Of a DNA stretch of 64,000 nucleotides, positions 19,674 to 28,795 are shown piece after piece; position 1 is the stretch's first letter; every line of letters begins with the position of its first letter. The position numbers and the translations under genes are program-made. This DNA comes from CAVOHU01 sp963817885. Its GTDB lineage: Bacteria > Acidobacteriota > Vicinamibacteria > Vicinamibacterales > JAKQTR01. Under the pieces are notes generated by a model, which saw only the letters and a program-made list of their open reading frames with translations, did no database searches and was not told where the DNA came from. Location: contig CAWFQE010000003.1 of assembly GCA_963817885.1 (NCBI GenBank), forward strand, positions 682,001 through 746,000. The letters are read 5' to 3'.

Positions 19674-21515
19674 ATGAAAGACTTCAGAACTCGCCTGCGC
19701 GACGAGATCATCGTGTTCGACGGAGGGGTCGGCACCTACCTCTACGAGAAGGGCATCTTCGTCAATACCTGCTTCGACGAACTCAATCTCATCAACCCGG
19801 ACATCGTCACCGAGGTGCACCGCGACTACGTGAACGCCGGCGCCGATGTCGTCGAAACCAATACGTACGGCGCCAACCAGTTCAAGCTCGCGCCGCACGG
19901 GCTGGAAAAGAAGGTCTACGAGATCAACAAGCGCGGAGCGGAGATCGCCAAGGCGGCCGTCAAGGACCGCGCGCTGGTGGCCGGATCGGTCGGCCCGCTC
20001 GGCGTGCCCCTGGAACCCCTGAGCGCGTTGTCCTATGACGAGGCCCGGGATGCGTTCAAGGAGCAGATCCGCGGCCTGGTCGACGGCGGGGTCGACCTGC
20101 TGATCCTCGAGACCTTCGGCCTGGCGAAGGAACTGGAACAGGCCATTCGCGCTGCCAAGGACGTCGCCCCCGATCTGCCGCTCGTCGTCCAGTTCACGGT
20201 GAACGACGAGGGCGCGCTGCTGAGCGGCGCGTCGCTCGAGAGCGGCGTGAAGGCGATCTCGGGATACGCGTTCGACGTGATCGGCCTCAACTGCTCGATC
20301 GGCCCGCGCGCGATGCTCGAGGCGCTGGAGCAGCTGAAGACGCTGACGAGCCTGCCGATCTCCGTGCAACCCAACGCCGGCGTGCCCCAGAACGTGGGCG
20401 GCCGCTATATCTACATGACCTCGCCGGAGTACGTCGCAGAGTACGCGAAGCGCTTCATCCAGACCGGCGCGACGGTTGTCGGCGGGTGCTGCGGCACCAA
20501 CCCGTCCCACATCCGGGCGATCCGGCGCGCGGTGCGGGCGCTGCAGCCGACCAAGCGGATGGATGTCAGCGTGGCCGACCTCGGCGTTCAGGCGCCCGAG
20601 ACGGTGAAGGTCTACGAGAAGTCCGACAAGTCGCGGCTGTCGAGCAAGCTGCTGCGCGGCGAGTTCGCGACGCTGGTGGAGCTGGTGTCGCCGCGCGGGG
20701 TGTCGCCCGCGCGCGAGCTGGCCAACGCCAGGCGGCTGCACCACTTCGGCATCGACGCCATCAACATTCCCGACGGGCCTCGCGCCTCGGCCCGCATGTC
20801 GGCCCTGGCCCTGGCCACGCTCATCCAGCGCGACGTCGGCATCGAAACGGTGCTGCACTTCGCCTGCCGCGACCGCAACGTGATCGGCATGCAGTCGGAC
20901 CTGCTCGGCGCCTGGGCGCTCGGCATCCGGAACATCCTGGGCGTCACCGGCGATCCGCCCAAGCTCGGCAACTACCCGAACGCCACCGCCGTGTTCGACG
21001 TCGACGCGATCGGCCTGGTCAACCTGATCAACCGGCTGAATCACGGCCTGGACCTGGGCGGCAATCCCATCGGTGAGCCGACCGGCTTCAGCATCGGCGT
21101 CGGGGTCAATCCCGGCGCCATCAACCTCGACGAGGAACTGCGGCGGCTGGACTGGAAGATCGAGGCCGGCGCCGAGTACATCATCACGCAGCCGGTGTTC
21201 GATCTGAAGATTCTCGAGAAGTTCATCAAGCGGATCCCGCACGTCAAGCTCCCGCTCCTGTGCGGGATCTGGCCGCTGACCTCGTTCCGCAACGCGGAGT
21301 TCATGAACAACGAGGTGCCCGGGGCGAGCGTGCCGGCCGACATCCTCGCCAGGATGCGCAAGACCACCACGAAAGAGGAGGGCCTGGCCGAGGGCACGAA
21401 GATCGCAGCGGAGACGTTCAAGCGCGTCCGCGGCCAGGTCGCCGGCGTGCAGCTGGCGGCGCCGATGGGCCACATCGACGGGGTCATGACGATTATTGGG
21501 AAGGGAACGAATTGA
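19674..21515 (+). CDS. Bifunctional homocysteine S-methyltransferase / 5,10-methylenetetrahydrofolate reductase
   Basis: This 613-aa fusion joins an N-terminal Hcy-methyltransferase barrel (residues about 1-300) to an MTHFR/MetF barrel (about 320-613). The zinc-site cysteines are visible in GLNCSIGP and VGGCCGTNPSHIRAIR. The MTHFR half shows the FAD/folate-site features ACRDRNVIGMQSDLLGAW and GVNPGAINLDEEL. It would reduce methylene-THF to methyl-THF and methylate homocysteine to methionine, as in YitJ-type fusions. It is a single-gene unit; pdxB follows after a heptamer array. GACAAT lies 9 nt before the ATG. The gene is complete. Confidence 0.94.
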   Translation: MKDFRTRLRDEIIVFDGGVGTYLYEKGIFVNTCFDELNLINPDIVTEVHRDYVNAGADVVETNTYGANQFKLAPHGLEKKVYEINKRGAEIAKAAVKDRALVAGSVGPLGVPLEPLSALSYDEARDAFKEQIRGLVDGGVDLLILETFGLAKELEQAIRAAKDVAPDLPLVVQFTVNDEGALLSGASLESGVKAISGYAFDVIGLNCSIGPRAMLEALEQLKTLTSLPISVQPNAGVPQNVGGRYIYMTSPEYVAEYAKRFIQTGATVVGGCCGTNPSHIRAIRRAVRALQPTKRMDVSVADLGVQAPETVKVYEKSDKSRLSSKLLRGEFATLVELVSPRGVSPARELANARRLHHFGIDAINIPDGPRASARMSALALATLIQRDVGIETVLHFACRDRNVIGMQSDLLGAWALGIRNILGVTGDPPKLGNYPNATAVFDVDAIGLVNLINRLNHGLDLGGNPIGEPTGFSIGVGVNPGAINLDEELRRLDWKIEAGAEYIITQPVFDLKILEKFIKRIPHVKLPLLCGIWPLTSFRNAEFMNNEVPGASVPADILARMRKTTTKEEGLAEGTKIAAETFKRVRGQVAGVQLAAPMGHIDGVMTIIGKGTN

Positions 21516-21520
21516 GCACG

Positions 21521-21723
21521 GGCTTGAGGCTTGAGGCCAGGAGGCTGGCGCCGGCTTCGCACCGGCGGTGCCAAGGCGGGGGCTAGGGGCTAGGCGCTGG
21601 GCGCTGGTTCGATTCTTCCCTCACGAGTTGATCGGACTGTCGGAGGTCTGGTTTCACCGGGCCGCCGAGCTGACTAGCGCCTAGCGCCCAGCCCCTAGCC
21701 TAGCGCCCAGCCCCTAGCCCCTG
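21521..21723. repeat. Composite heptamer element with inverted arrays (site 2)
   Basis: GGCTTGA units (from 21521) and GGGGCTA/GGCGCTG units (21579-21606) face an inverted array of CTAGCGC/CCAGCCC/CTAGCCC units (21674-21723) across a unique spacer of about 67 bp. This could form a large stem-loop. The left block plus the next bases (GGTTCG) match 51497-51529 with one mismatch in about 33 positions. It fills most of the 368-bp gap before pdxB. Confidence 0.82.
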
Positions 21724-21883
21724 CTGAAACGTCCGGGATCCCGACACCACCACGCGTTGGGCCGTCGCGCGATTGAGTCCTGCATCGACACACCTCAACG
21801 ACACTCGCTGAAGCATCGCGATTGACGCTGGCATTCGCGTTGCAGATGATCAGCCAAACACCGGCACCGCGAAAGGGCGGCTC

Positions 21884-23038
21884 TTGAGAATTCTGGCCGA
21901 CGAGAACATCCCATACGCCCGCGAGGCGTTCTCCACGCTCGGAGAAGTCCGGATCACCGCGGGCCGCGCCGTCACGCGCGCCAATCTGGCCGACATCGAC
22001 CTGCTGATGATCCGCTCCCAGACCAATGTCACGGCCGCCCTGGTCGAGGGCACGCCCGTGCGGCTGGTCACAACGGCCACCTCCGGGTCCGATCACGTGC
22101 GCGAAGCCGATCTGCAGCGGCTGGGGATCCCCTTCTATGCCGCGCTGGGCTGCAACGCCAACTCGGTTGCCGAATACATGGCGGCGGCGTGGCTCACGCT
22201 CGGCCGCCGCAGGGGCCGGACGCTTCGCGGCCTGAGCGTCGGCATCATCGGCGTCGGCCACGTCGGCACGCTCGTGGCGGAGAAGGCACGGGCGCTCGGC
22301 ATGGTCCCTGTTCTGAACGACCCGCCCAAGGCCAGGGAAACGGGCCTCGCGGAGTACCGCCCCCTTCAGGATTTGCTCGACTGCGACATCATTACTTGCC
22401 ATACTCCGCTCACCCGCACCGGCCCCGATCCGACCGCAGGGCTGGTCGGCGATGCCTTTTTCGCAAGGGTGAAGCCCGGTGCGTGGGTGTGCAATGCAGG
22501 CCGGGGCGGCGTCATCGACGAGCCGGCGCTGCAGGCCGCGCTCGATTCGGGCCGGGTAAAAGGGCTCGTCCTCGATACCTGGGATCACGAACCGGACATC
22601 GACCCGCGCCTCCTCGCGTCGGCCGACATCGCCACCCCGCACATCGCGGGCCACTCGCTCGAGGGCAAGGCTCACGGAACGCAGATGGTCTACGAAGCGG
22701 CCTGTCGCATCCTGAACCAGCCCGTCGCGTGGCACGTGTCAGATGTGCTTCCACCGCCCCAGGTTCCCGAACTCGTGATTGATGCGCTTGGGCGTGACGA
22801 GGAGGACGTACTGGCCGAGGTCGTCTCGCGCGTCTACCCGATTCTCCGCGACGATCAGGCGCTCAGGGCAACGGCGTCGCGGGCGTCGTCCGACCGCGGC
22901 AGGGAATTCGATCGGCTCCGCCGGACTTACCCAATCCGACGCGAGTTCAGGTTCACCAGGGTGTCCGTTCGCCATGGCTCGCCCGCGCTCGATGGCGCGC
23001 TGCGAAGCCTGCAGTTCATCACCGACTCGCCACGATGA
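21884..23038 (+). CDS. pdxB: 4-Phosphoerythronate dehydrogenase
   Basis: This 384-aa member of the D-2-hydroxyacid dehydrogenase superfamily matches PdxB in its N-terminus (RILADENIPYAREAF), its Rossmann motif GIIGVGHVGTLVAEKARALG, and the catalytic Arg/Glu/His region CNAGRGGVIDE ... DTWDHEPDID ... TPHIAGHSLEGKA. PdxB oxidises 4-phosphoerythronate in the DXP-dependent pyridoxal phosphate pathway. The length matches the family (about 380 aa) and includes the PdxB-specific dimerisation tail. TTG is the likely start, giving the family N-terminus. A hairpin overlaps the stop codon. Confidence 0.93.
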   Translation: MRILADENIPYAREAFSTLGEVRITAGRAVTRANLADIDLLMIRSQTNVTAALVEGTPVRLVTTATSGSDHVREADLQRLGIPFYAALGCNANSVAEYMAAAWLTLGRRRGRTLRGLSVGIIGVGHVGTLVAEKARALGMVPVLNDPPKARETGLAEYRPLQDLLDCDIITCHTPLTRTGPDPTAGLVGDAFFARVKPGAWVCNAGRGGVIDEPALQAALDSGRVKGLVLDTWDHEPDIDPRLLASADIATPHIAGHSLEGKAHGTQMVYEAACRILNQPVAWHVSDVLPPPQVPELVIDALGRDEEDVLAEVVSRVYPILRDDQALRATASRASSDRGREFDRLRRTYPIRREFRFTRVSVRHGSPALDGALRSLQFITDSPR

Positions 23039-23059
23039 CCCGTTGGAGCAGGGTCATCG
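23033..23059 (+). terminator. Hairpin overlapping the pdxB stop codon
   Basis: A perfect 9-bp stem, CGATGACCC / GGGTCATCG, with a 9-nt loop; the TGA stop (23036-23038) is in the left arm. There is no T-tract. Confidence 0.5.
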
Positions 23060-23110
23060 GCCCCCAAAGTCCCCAATGTTGCCGGACCCGAACACGAGGA
23101 GGAAGGTCCT

Positions 23111-25087
23111 ATGAGTATGCCCGTCTCACGGAAGGCAGGAGCGGCAATTGGCACACTACTGTGCGTTGCCTTTCTGCTGGCACTGTCATCATTCCATACC
23201 GCGGCGCAGAGCCAGAAGAACACGCCCGAGTTCGATCGCCTCACGCAGAAGGCCTGGCGAGAGGGATCGGTCGGCGTCATCGTTCAACTGGATGTGCCGG
23301 GGATCACGGAGCTGACCGCAGCGTCGGCCCGCATGCCTACCGTCGGCGCAAGCCAGGTCACGGCAAGAGCACGTGACGCGGCGGACGGGATTCTCCGCTC
23401 AGCGATCACTGCTTCGACAGAAGCCGTGGTGTCCGAACTGCAGGGAACCGCGTACACCGAGAACCGGCGATACGACAGCATCCCGTTCGTGGCGCTTCGC
23501 GCCTCGGCGCAGGCCATCTCGGCCCTGCAGGCATCGCCGCACGTGCTGGGAATCGAAGAAGACGTGCTCACCACTCTCGAACCCGCCACCAGTTCGAGCG
23601 CGACGCCGAAAGCCCAGGCGGATGCGCCGCAGCTGAACAATACGGTGAACATCATCGGCGCATCCACGGCCTGGAGCTGGGGCTTCACGGGCCAGGGCTG
23701 GTACGTGGCGATCGTCGACACCGGGATTCGCAAGACTCACCAGTTCTTCACGGGCAAGTCGGTTGTCGAAGCCTGTTTCTCTCTGGGTGGCGATGGTGTC
23801 GGCCCCGCCGGCGACTGCCCGAACGGGAGCACCTCGATGACCGGACCCGGTTCGGCCGTCCACTACCCCAGCTCGTACGAGGGCTTCGATCATGGGACCC
23901 ATGTGGCGGGCATTGCCACGGGCAACTACGGGTCGCTCGCCGGGGTGGCGAAGAACGCCGACATCATTGCGATCCAGGTGTTCTCGAAGTTTTCAGACGG
24001 CACCGTCAAGTCGTATGAGTCCGACCAGTTGGCCGGGCTGAACTACTTGTATTCCATCCGGGGCAGCTACCGGGTCGCCTCGGCGAACATGAGCCTGGGG
24101 GGCGGCGCGTACTCGACGGCCTGTGACAGCAAGAGCCAGAAGGCCGCCATCGACAACCTTCGCGCGGCGGGCATTGCGACCGCGATCGCGACAGGCAACG
24201 ACGGAACCTGCGGCACCATCGGTTCACCGGGCTGCATTTCCTCGGCAATCGCGGTCGGCTCGTCGACCGACTCCGACGGCGAGTCGGACTTCAACAACTG
24301 GAGCGCGACGCTGCAGAAGCTGTTCGCGCCGGGAAGCCAGATCTACTCGTCGACGGGTGTCTCGGATACGAGCTACGCCTCCTGGAACGGCACGTCGATG
24401 GCCACGCCGCATGTGGCGGGCGCCTGGGCGCTGCTCAAGTCGGTCATGGCCACCGGCAGCGTCAACGACTTCCTGGCGGCCCTCAGAAACACCGGCGTGC
24501 CGATTACCAGCGTGTGCGACGCCCGAAGGACACCGATACCCCGGATTCGGGTCGATCTGGCGATCGCCTCGCTGCCGAGATTCACGTTGACGATTCAGGC
24601 CACACCGTTCGGGACGACCGACCCGGCCCCTGGCGCCTGGGGCTACGCCCCGGGGAGCCAGATCACGGTGACGGCGTACCCGTCGACCTACGCAGACTTC
24701 GTGGCGTGGACGGGTGCAGCCAGTGGGAGCACCAACCCGCTGACCGTCGTTGTCGACGCGAACAAGACCATCGTCGCCAACTTCCAGTACATCTTCGCGC
24801 CCTCGGCGACCGGACAGCACCTGGTGAACCGCAGCTTTTCGCAGATGGAGTACATCAACGACCTGAAATGGCAGCCGAGTTCGTCCAACGCGGGACTTAA
24901 CGTGGTCATGTACAGGATCTACGTGCAAAACGGCGGGACATGGTCCAAGCTGGCCGACGTGCCTGCGACCGGGTCGTCGCTCGAGTACCTCCACAGGAAG
25001 GCACCAGCTGGAGCGACGCAATACGCGATTGCCGCCATTACCAGCAACAGCCGCGAAGGCGCCCCAGCCATGATCACCGTTCAGTAG
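23111..25087 (+). CDS. Secreted subtilisin-like serine protease (S8) with C-terminal repeat/Fn3-like tail
   Basis: The 658-aa preproprotein starts at ATG behind AGGAGGAAGG. It has a signal peptide to about residue 32 (SSFHTAAQS) and an I9-like propeptide (about 35-150). The S8 domain contains Asp203 (IVDTGIRKTH), His261 (DHGTHVAG) and Ser429 (NGTSMATPHVAG); the oxyanion Asn is in ATGNDGTCG. After about residue 490 comes an InlB-type bacterial repeat (GSQITVTAYPSTYADFVAW ... KTIVANF) and then a short Fn3-like end. It is likely an extracellular degradative protease. The SH3/beta-barrel gene begins 11 nt downstream, suggesting an operon. Confidence 0.92.
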   Translation: MSMPVSRKAGAAIGTLLCVAFLLALSSFHTAAQSQKNTPEFDRLTQKAWREGSVGVIVQLDVPGITELTAASARMPTVGASQVTARARDAADGILRSAITASTEAVVSELQGTAYTENRRYDSIPFVALRASAQAISALQASPHVLGIEEDVLTTLEPATSSSATPKAQADAPQLNNTVNIIGASTAWSWGFTGQGWYVAIVDTGIRKTHQFFTGKSVVEACFSLGGDGVGPAGDCPNGSTSMTGPGSAVHYPSSYEGFDHGTHVAGIATGNYGSLAGVAKNADIIAIQVFSKFSDGTVKSYESDQLAGLNYLYSIRGSYRVASANMSLGGGAYSTACDSKSQKAAIDNLRAAGIATAIATGNDGTCGTIGSPGCISSAIAVGSSTDSDGESDFNNWSATLQKLFAPGSQIYSSTGVSDTSYASWNGTSMATPHVAGAWALLKSVMATGSVNDFLAALRNTGVPITSVCDARRTPIPRIRVDLAIASLPRFTLTIQATPFGTTDPAPGAWGYAPGSQITVTAYPSTYADFVAWTGAASGSTNPLTVVVDANKTIVANFQYIFAPSATGQHLVNRSFSQMEYINDLKWQPSSSNAGLNVVMYRIYVQNGGTWSKLADVPATGSSLEYLHRKAPAGATQYAIAAITSNSREGAPAMITVQ

Positions 25088-25098
25088 AAGGAGTTCAC

Positions 25099-25980
25099 AT
25101 GCGACGAGCATTTGGCATAGCACTTCTGATGGTCGTGGCGACCGCAGGCCTCGGGTTTGCCCAGTCGATTGTCAGCGTCACCGCCAGCACGGTCAACCTG
25201 CGGGCCGAACCCACCACCAACAGCGCGATTGTCGCCACGCTCGAACGGGGCGTCGAGCTGAAAGTGCTGGCGACGATGGGCAGTTGGTACAAGGTGGTGG
25301 ATTCGAAGAGCGGCAAGGAAGGCTACGTGCACAGCCTCACCGTCAAGGTCGTGAGCGGGGGAACTCCGCCGGCCGCGCCGGCAGCTGCGCCCACGACACC
25401 TGCGGCAGCACCGAAGCCCCAGGCGGTCCGGCCCGCGCCAGTCAGGCGCGTGGCCGCACCGCCGAGGGACTTTTCGGATTCGGGCGCCATGATCATGCTC
25501 CGGGGCGGTCAGTTCATTGCGTCGGATTCGGGCTTCAAGGACATCTACGGTACCGGCCAGGTGTTCGGCGCCGAGTTCCGATATGCGCCGCGACGGCCCG
25601 GCGGACCGAAGATCGTCGGCTGGCTCGAGGGCACCATGCGACAGCGCACGGGAAAACTGTCGGTGACCCTCGAGGAAACGAAGGTGACCGTGAATGCCGT
25701 TGAGGGCGGTGCCATCTACCGCATCAACCCCGGCAAGATCACGCCGTATGTCGGAGCGGGCGTCGGCTACTACATGTTCAGCGAAACGAACACGCCGCTC
25801 GGCGACGCCAAGCAGAACAAGGTCGGCTTCTGCGCGCTCGGCGGGGTCTCGTTGACGGTTGGAAGCCGGTTCGTCGTCGACGCCAGGGCAAAATTCAGCA
25901 GCGTGTCGATGAAACCGGCCGACGTGGACATCAAGGTCGGCGGCATTACGGCCGGCGTCGGGTTCGGCCTGCTGTTCTGA
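25099..25980 (+). CDS. SH3-domain plus outer-membrane beta-barrel protein
   Basis: The 293-aa protein starts at ATG 25099 with AAGGAG 6 nt upstream; a longer in-frame extension overlaps the protease gene and is unlikely to be real. A signal peptide ends at GLGFA. Next are a bacterial SH3 domain (ASTVNLRAEPTTNSAIVATL...GSWYKVV...GYVHSL, about residues 24-90), an Ala/Pro linker, and a C-terminal domain of amphipathic strands ending in Phe (GVGFGLLF), the pattern of an OmpA/OmpW-like beta-barrel. It probably anchors or senses peptidoglycan at the outer membrane. A hairpin element begins directly after the stop. Confidence 0.8.
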   Translation: MRRAFGIALLMVVATAGLGFAQSIVSVTASTVNLRAEPTTNSAIVATLERGVELKVLATMGSWYKVVDSKSGKEGYVHSLTVKVVSGGTPPAAPAAAPTTPAAAPKPQAVRPAPVRRVAAPPRDFSDSGAMIMLRGGQFIASDSGFKDIYGTGQVFGAEFRYAPRRPGGPKIVGWLEGTMRQRTGKLSVTLEETKVTVNAVEGGAIYRINPGKITPYVGAGVGYYMFSETNTPLGDAKQNKVGFCALGGVSLTVGSRFVVDARAKFSSVSMKPADVDIKVGGITAGVGFGLLF

Positions 25981-26082
25981 CCCCGGGGCTCACTTGGATT
26001 GAGCTCGTGAGCCCCGGGCACGCGGGCTAACGCCCACGTGCTCCATTCCCGGCGTGTCCTCAACTCAACCGGGCGCCGGGAT
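25981..26082. repeat. Dispersed hairpin element, copy B
   Basis: This is the inverted counterpart of 8731-8831. It starts with CCCCGGGGCTCAC directly after the TGA stop of the SH3/beta-barrel gene and folds back with GTGAGCCCCGGG 16 nt later. Relative to the gene it follows, its orientation is the same as copy A after argG. Confidence 0.75.
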
Positions 26083-26106
26083 TAACCGGCGGCCGGACAG
26101 TCTGTA

Positions 26107-26112
26107 TACAAT
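26107..26112 (+). promoter_or_regulatory. -10-like TACAAT before the GH127 gene
   Basis: TACAAT lies 101 nt upstream of the GTG start at 26214, directly before the long inverted repeat at 26113-26159. Confidence 0.45.
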
Positions 26113-26159
26113 CGAGGCGGCGGGCGAGCTCGAAGCAGTCGAGCGTGCCCGCCGCCTCG
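26113..26159 (+). promoter_or_regulatory. 47-bp inverted repeat in the GH127 leader
   Basis: A 13-bp perfect outer stem (26113-26125 / 26147-26159), a 2-nt internal mismatch, a 6-bp inner stem (GCTCGA / TCGAGC) and a 5-nt loop. It starts right after the TACAAT box, so it spans the expected transcription start. It could be an operator or an RNA hairpin at the 5' end. Confidence 0.55.
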
Positions 26160-26213
26160 TTCGTTGTGGGGGCAACGCGCAGCAAGGGCCGGCATGAAGA
26201 CGAGGAGCATCAC

Positions 26214-28617
26214 GTGAAGCCTTACTCGTACGCCGTGGCGGCGCTGGCGCTCATCGCCGGCGGTATCCCGTATCTCCAGGGTGATGGACCGGCTCCACCC
26301 GTTGTCGTCGCCCGCGCGCGCCCGCTTCCGATCTCCGATGTCAGGCTCACCGGCGGGCCGCTCAAGCACGCGCAGGATCTCGATGCGCAGTACCTGCTGT
26401 CGCTCGAGCCCGATCGGATGATGGCCTACCTCCGGAAGAGCGCCGGCCTCGAGCCGAAAGCTGAAGGCTACGGCGGATGGGACGGATCGGGCCGCCAGCT
26501 GACCGGCCACATCGCGGGTCACTACCTGTCGGCCGTGAGCCTGATGTATGCGGCCACCGGCGACCCGCGGTTCAAGCAACGGGCCGACTACCTGGTGGCC
26601 CAGCTCAAGGAAGTCCAGGACCGGCAGGGCGACGGCTACATCGGCGCCCAACTCGACAAGGACGGCGTCCCGGCGAAAGTGCGTTTCCAGGAGCTGGCCG
26701 CGGGAAACATCCGCTCGAGCGGATTCGACCTGAACGGCCTGTGGTCGCCTTGGTACGTGCTCCACAAGATCTTCGCGGGGCTGCGCGACGCCTACCGCTA
26801 CACGGGCAATCTCACGGCCATCGACGTGGAGATCAAGTACGGCGCGTGGGCCGAGGGCATCCTCTCCAGGCTGGACGACGAACAGACGCAGAAGATGCTC
26901 GGAACCGAGTTCGGCGGCATGAACGAGGTGATGGCCGATCTCTACGCCGACACGGGCGAACGGCGATGGATCGTCCTGTCGGATCGGTTCGAGCATCACG
27001 CGATCATCGATCCCCTGTCGCGAGGCGAGGACATCCTGGAGGGCAAGCACGGCAACACGAACGTGCCGAAGCTGCTCGGGTCGCTCGTGCGATACGTCTA
27101 CACCGGGAACCCGGTCGACGGCCGGGCCGCGAGCTTCTTCTGGGACCAGGTGGCGCTGCACCACAGTTTCGCCACCGGCGGACACGGCCGCAACGAGTAC
27201 TTCGGCGCGCCCGACAAGCTGAACGACATGATCGAGGGCCGGACCGCCGAAACCTGCAACGTCTACAACATGATCAAGATGGCGAGGGCGCTCTTCGCCC
27301 TGCAGCCGCAAATCAAGTACGCGGATTTCCACGAGCGCGCGCTCTTCAATCACATCCTCGGGTCGATCGATCCCGGGGACGGCGCCACCTGCTACATGGT
27401 CCCGGTGGGGCAGGGTGTCACGCGTGAATACCAGAACATGACGCGCAGCTTCACCTGCTGCGTCGGTTCGGGGATGGAGAGCCACGCGCTGCACGCCGAC
27501 GGCATCTACTACGAGTCGGGCGACAAGTTCCTGGTGAACCTCTACGCGCCGTCGACGGCGACATGGAGGGATGCGGGCGTCGGCATCACGATGGACACGG
27601 ACTTTCCGGAAGGCGACCACGCGAAGCTCTCGCTTCACGCTGACATCGCCCAGGACCTTTACGGTGGCGCTGCGGCGTCCGTACTGGGCCGGGACCGGGT
27701 TCGTGGTGAAGGTGAACGGCAGCGAGGTGAAGAACGTGCCGGCGGCCGACACCTACGTCGAGATCACGCGTGCCTGGAAGAGCGGGGACTCGGTCGAACT
27801 CCTGCTGCCCAAGTCGTTGCGGCTCGAGCCCCTGCCCGACAATCCCGAGAAAGCCGCCGTGATGTGGGGACCGCTCGTGCTGGCCGGCGACCTTGGGCCG
27901 GTGCCGCCACGCGGTCAGCGCGACGAGGAGGCCGCCACACCGCCAGCGAGGCCGTCAATCCCGGTGCTGGTCACGCCGGCCGGGCCGGTGTCGGGCTGGC
28001 TCAAGCCGGTCGCAGACAGGCCGGGCGTCTTCCGTTCGGATGGCGTCGGGCGCGACAGGGACGTCGACTTCGTTCCGTTCTATCGTCTCCATCGCCGCCT
28101 CTACTCGGCCTATTGGGACGTGCTGACGCCCGCAGCCTGGCAGCGGCGTTCGGCGGCGATCCTGGCCGCGCAGGATCAGGCGCGCGCGCTCGAGGCGGCG
28201 ACGATCGCGTTCGCCCAGCCGGGGCAGATGCAGACCGAGCGCGACTTCAACATGCAGGGCGGCACCTCGACTCCGGCGCAGCTCCTGGGCCGCTTCGGCC
28301 GGCGCGCCGTGGACTGGTTCTCGTTCGACCTGCCCGTCGACGCGTCGCATCCGCTGCTGCTGCGCATCTCGTACAACCGCGATGAGCGTGCCGCGCGCAC
28401 GTTCGAGATCCTGGTCGATGGCACGAAGATCGGCGAGGGACGGATCAGCCGGCGCAGCCCGCAGGAGAAAGAGGACTTCTTCGACGTTGACTATCCGATC
28501 CCTGCTGTCCTGCTCACGGGCAGGCCAAAGGTGACGGTGCGCGTGCAGGGCACGGGCGGCAGCGAGACGGCCACGGTGTACGGCCTCCGCATCGTCCGCG
28601 CCGACCTCGTGAAGTGA
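26214..28617 (+). pseudogene. GH127-type beta-L-arabinofuranosidase (DUF1680), interrupted by a frameshift
   Basis: GTG 26214 follows GAGGAG and starts a signal/anchor segment (YSYAVAALALIAGGIPYLQ). The (alpha/alpha)6 barrel contains the family zinc and nucleophile motifs: ETCNVYNM (Glu and Cys ligands) and SFTCCVGSGMESH (the Cys pair whose first Cys is the nucleophile in GH127 enzymes). A beta-sandwich and a further C-terminal domain follow. The frame breaks at 27655-27657, where one extra C interrupts AQDFTVALRRPYWAG; correction gives about 800 residues to 28617. All catalytic residues precede the break. It would remove beta-L-arabinofuranose or related sugars in the periplasm. Confidence 0.82.
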
Positions 28618-28748
28618 CGCTCTTGCGTGCCCGCGGTGCCCGGACGAGTTGGGCAGGCGCGGAGAACGGCCCACGCGCACCTTCGGGCGGGCCTGCCGGC
28701 GGAGAGGTCGTTCGACCGGAGGGGAGCCACGGGACCAAAGGCGCGCAC

Positions 28749-28776
28749 TTGCCTCGCCGGTCCGGCACGCTACAAT
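28749..28776 (+). promoter_or_regulatory. Promoter TTGCCT-16-TACAAT of the aldo/keto reductase gene
   Basis: The -35 candidate is at 28749-28754 and the -10 at 28771-28776, 19 nt before the ATG with AAAGGAG between. Confidence 0.55.
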
Positions 28777-28795
28777 CGGGGTAAAGGAGCAACAG

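Noticed and set aside
19530..21473. 647-codon minus-strand frame opposite the methyltransferase/MTHFR gene
   Set aside because: The sense strand encodes a full, well-conserved enzyme; the antisense protein has composition typical of high-GC shadow frames.
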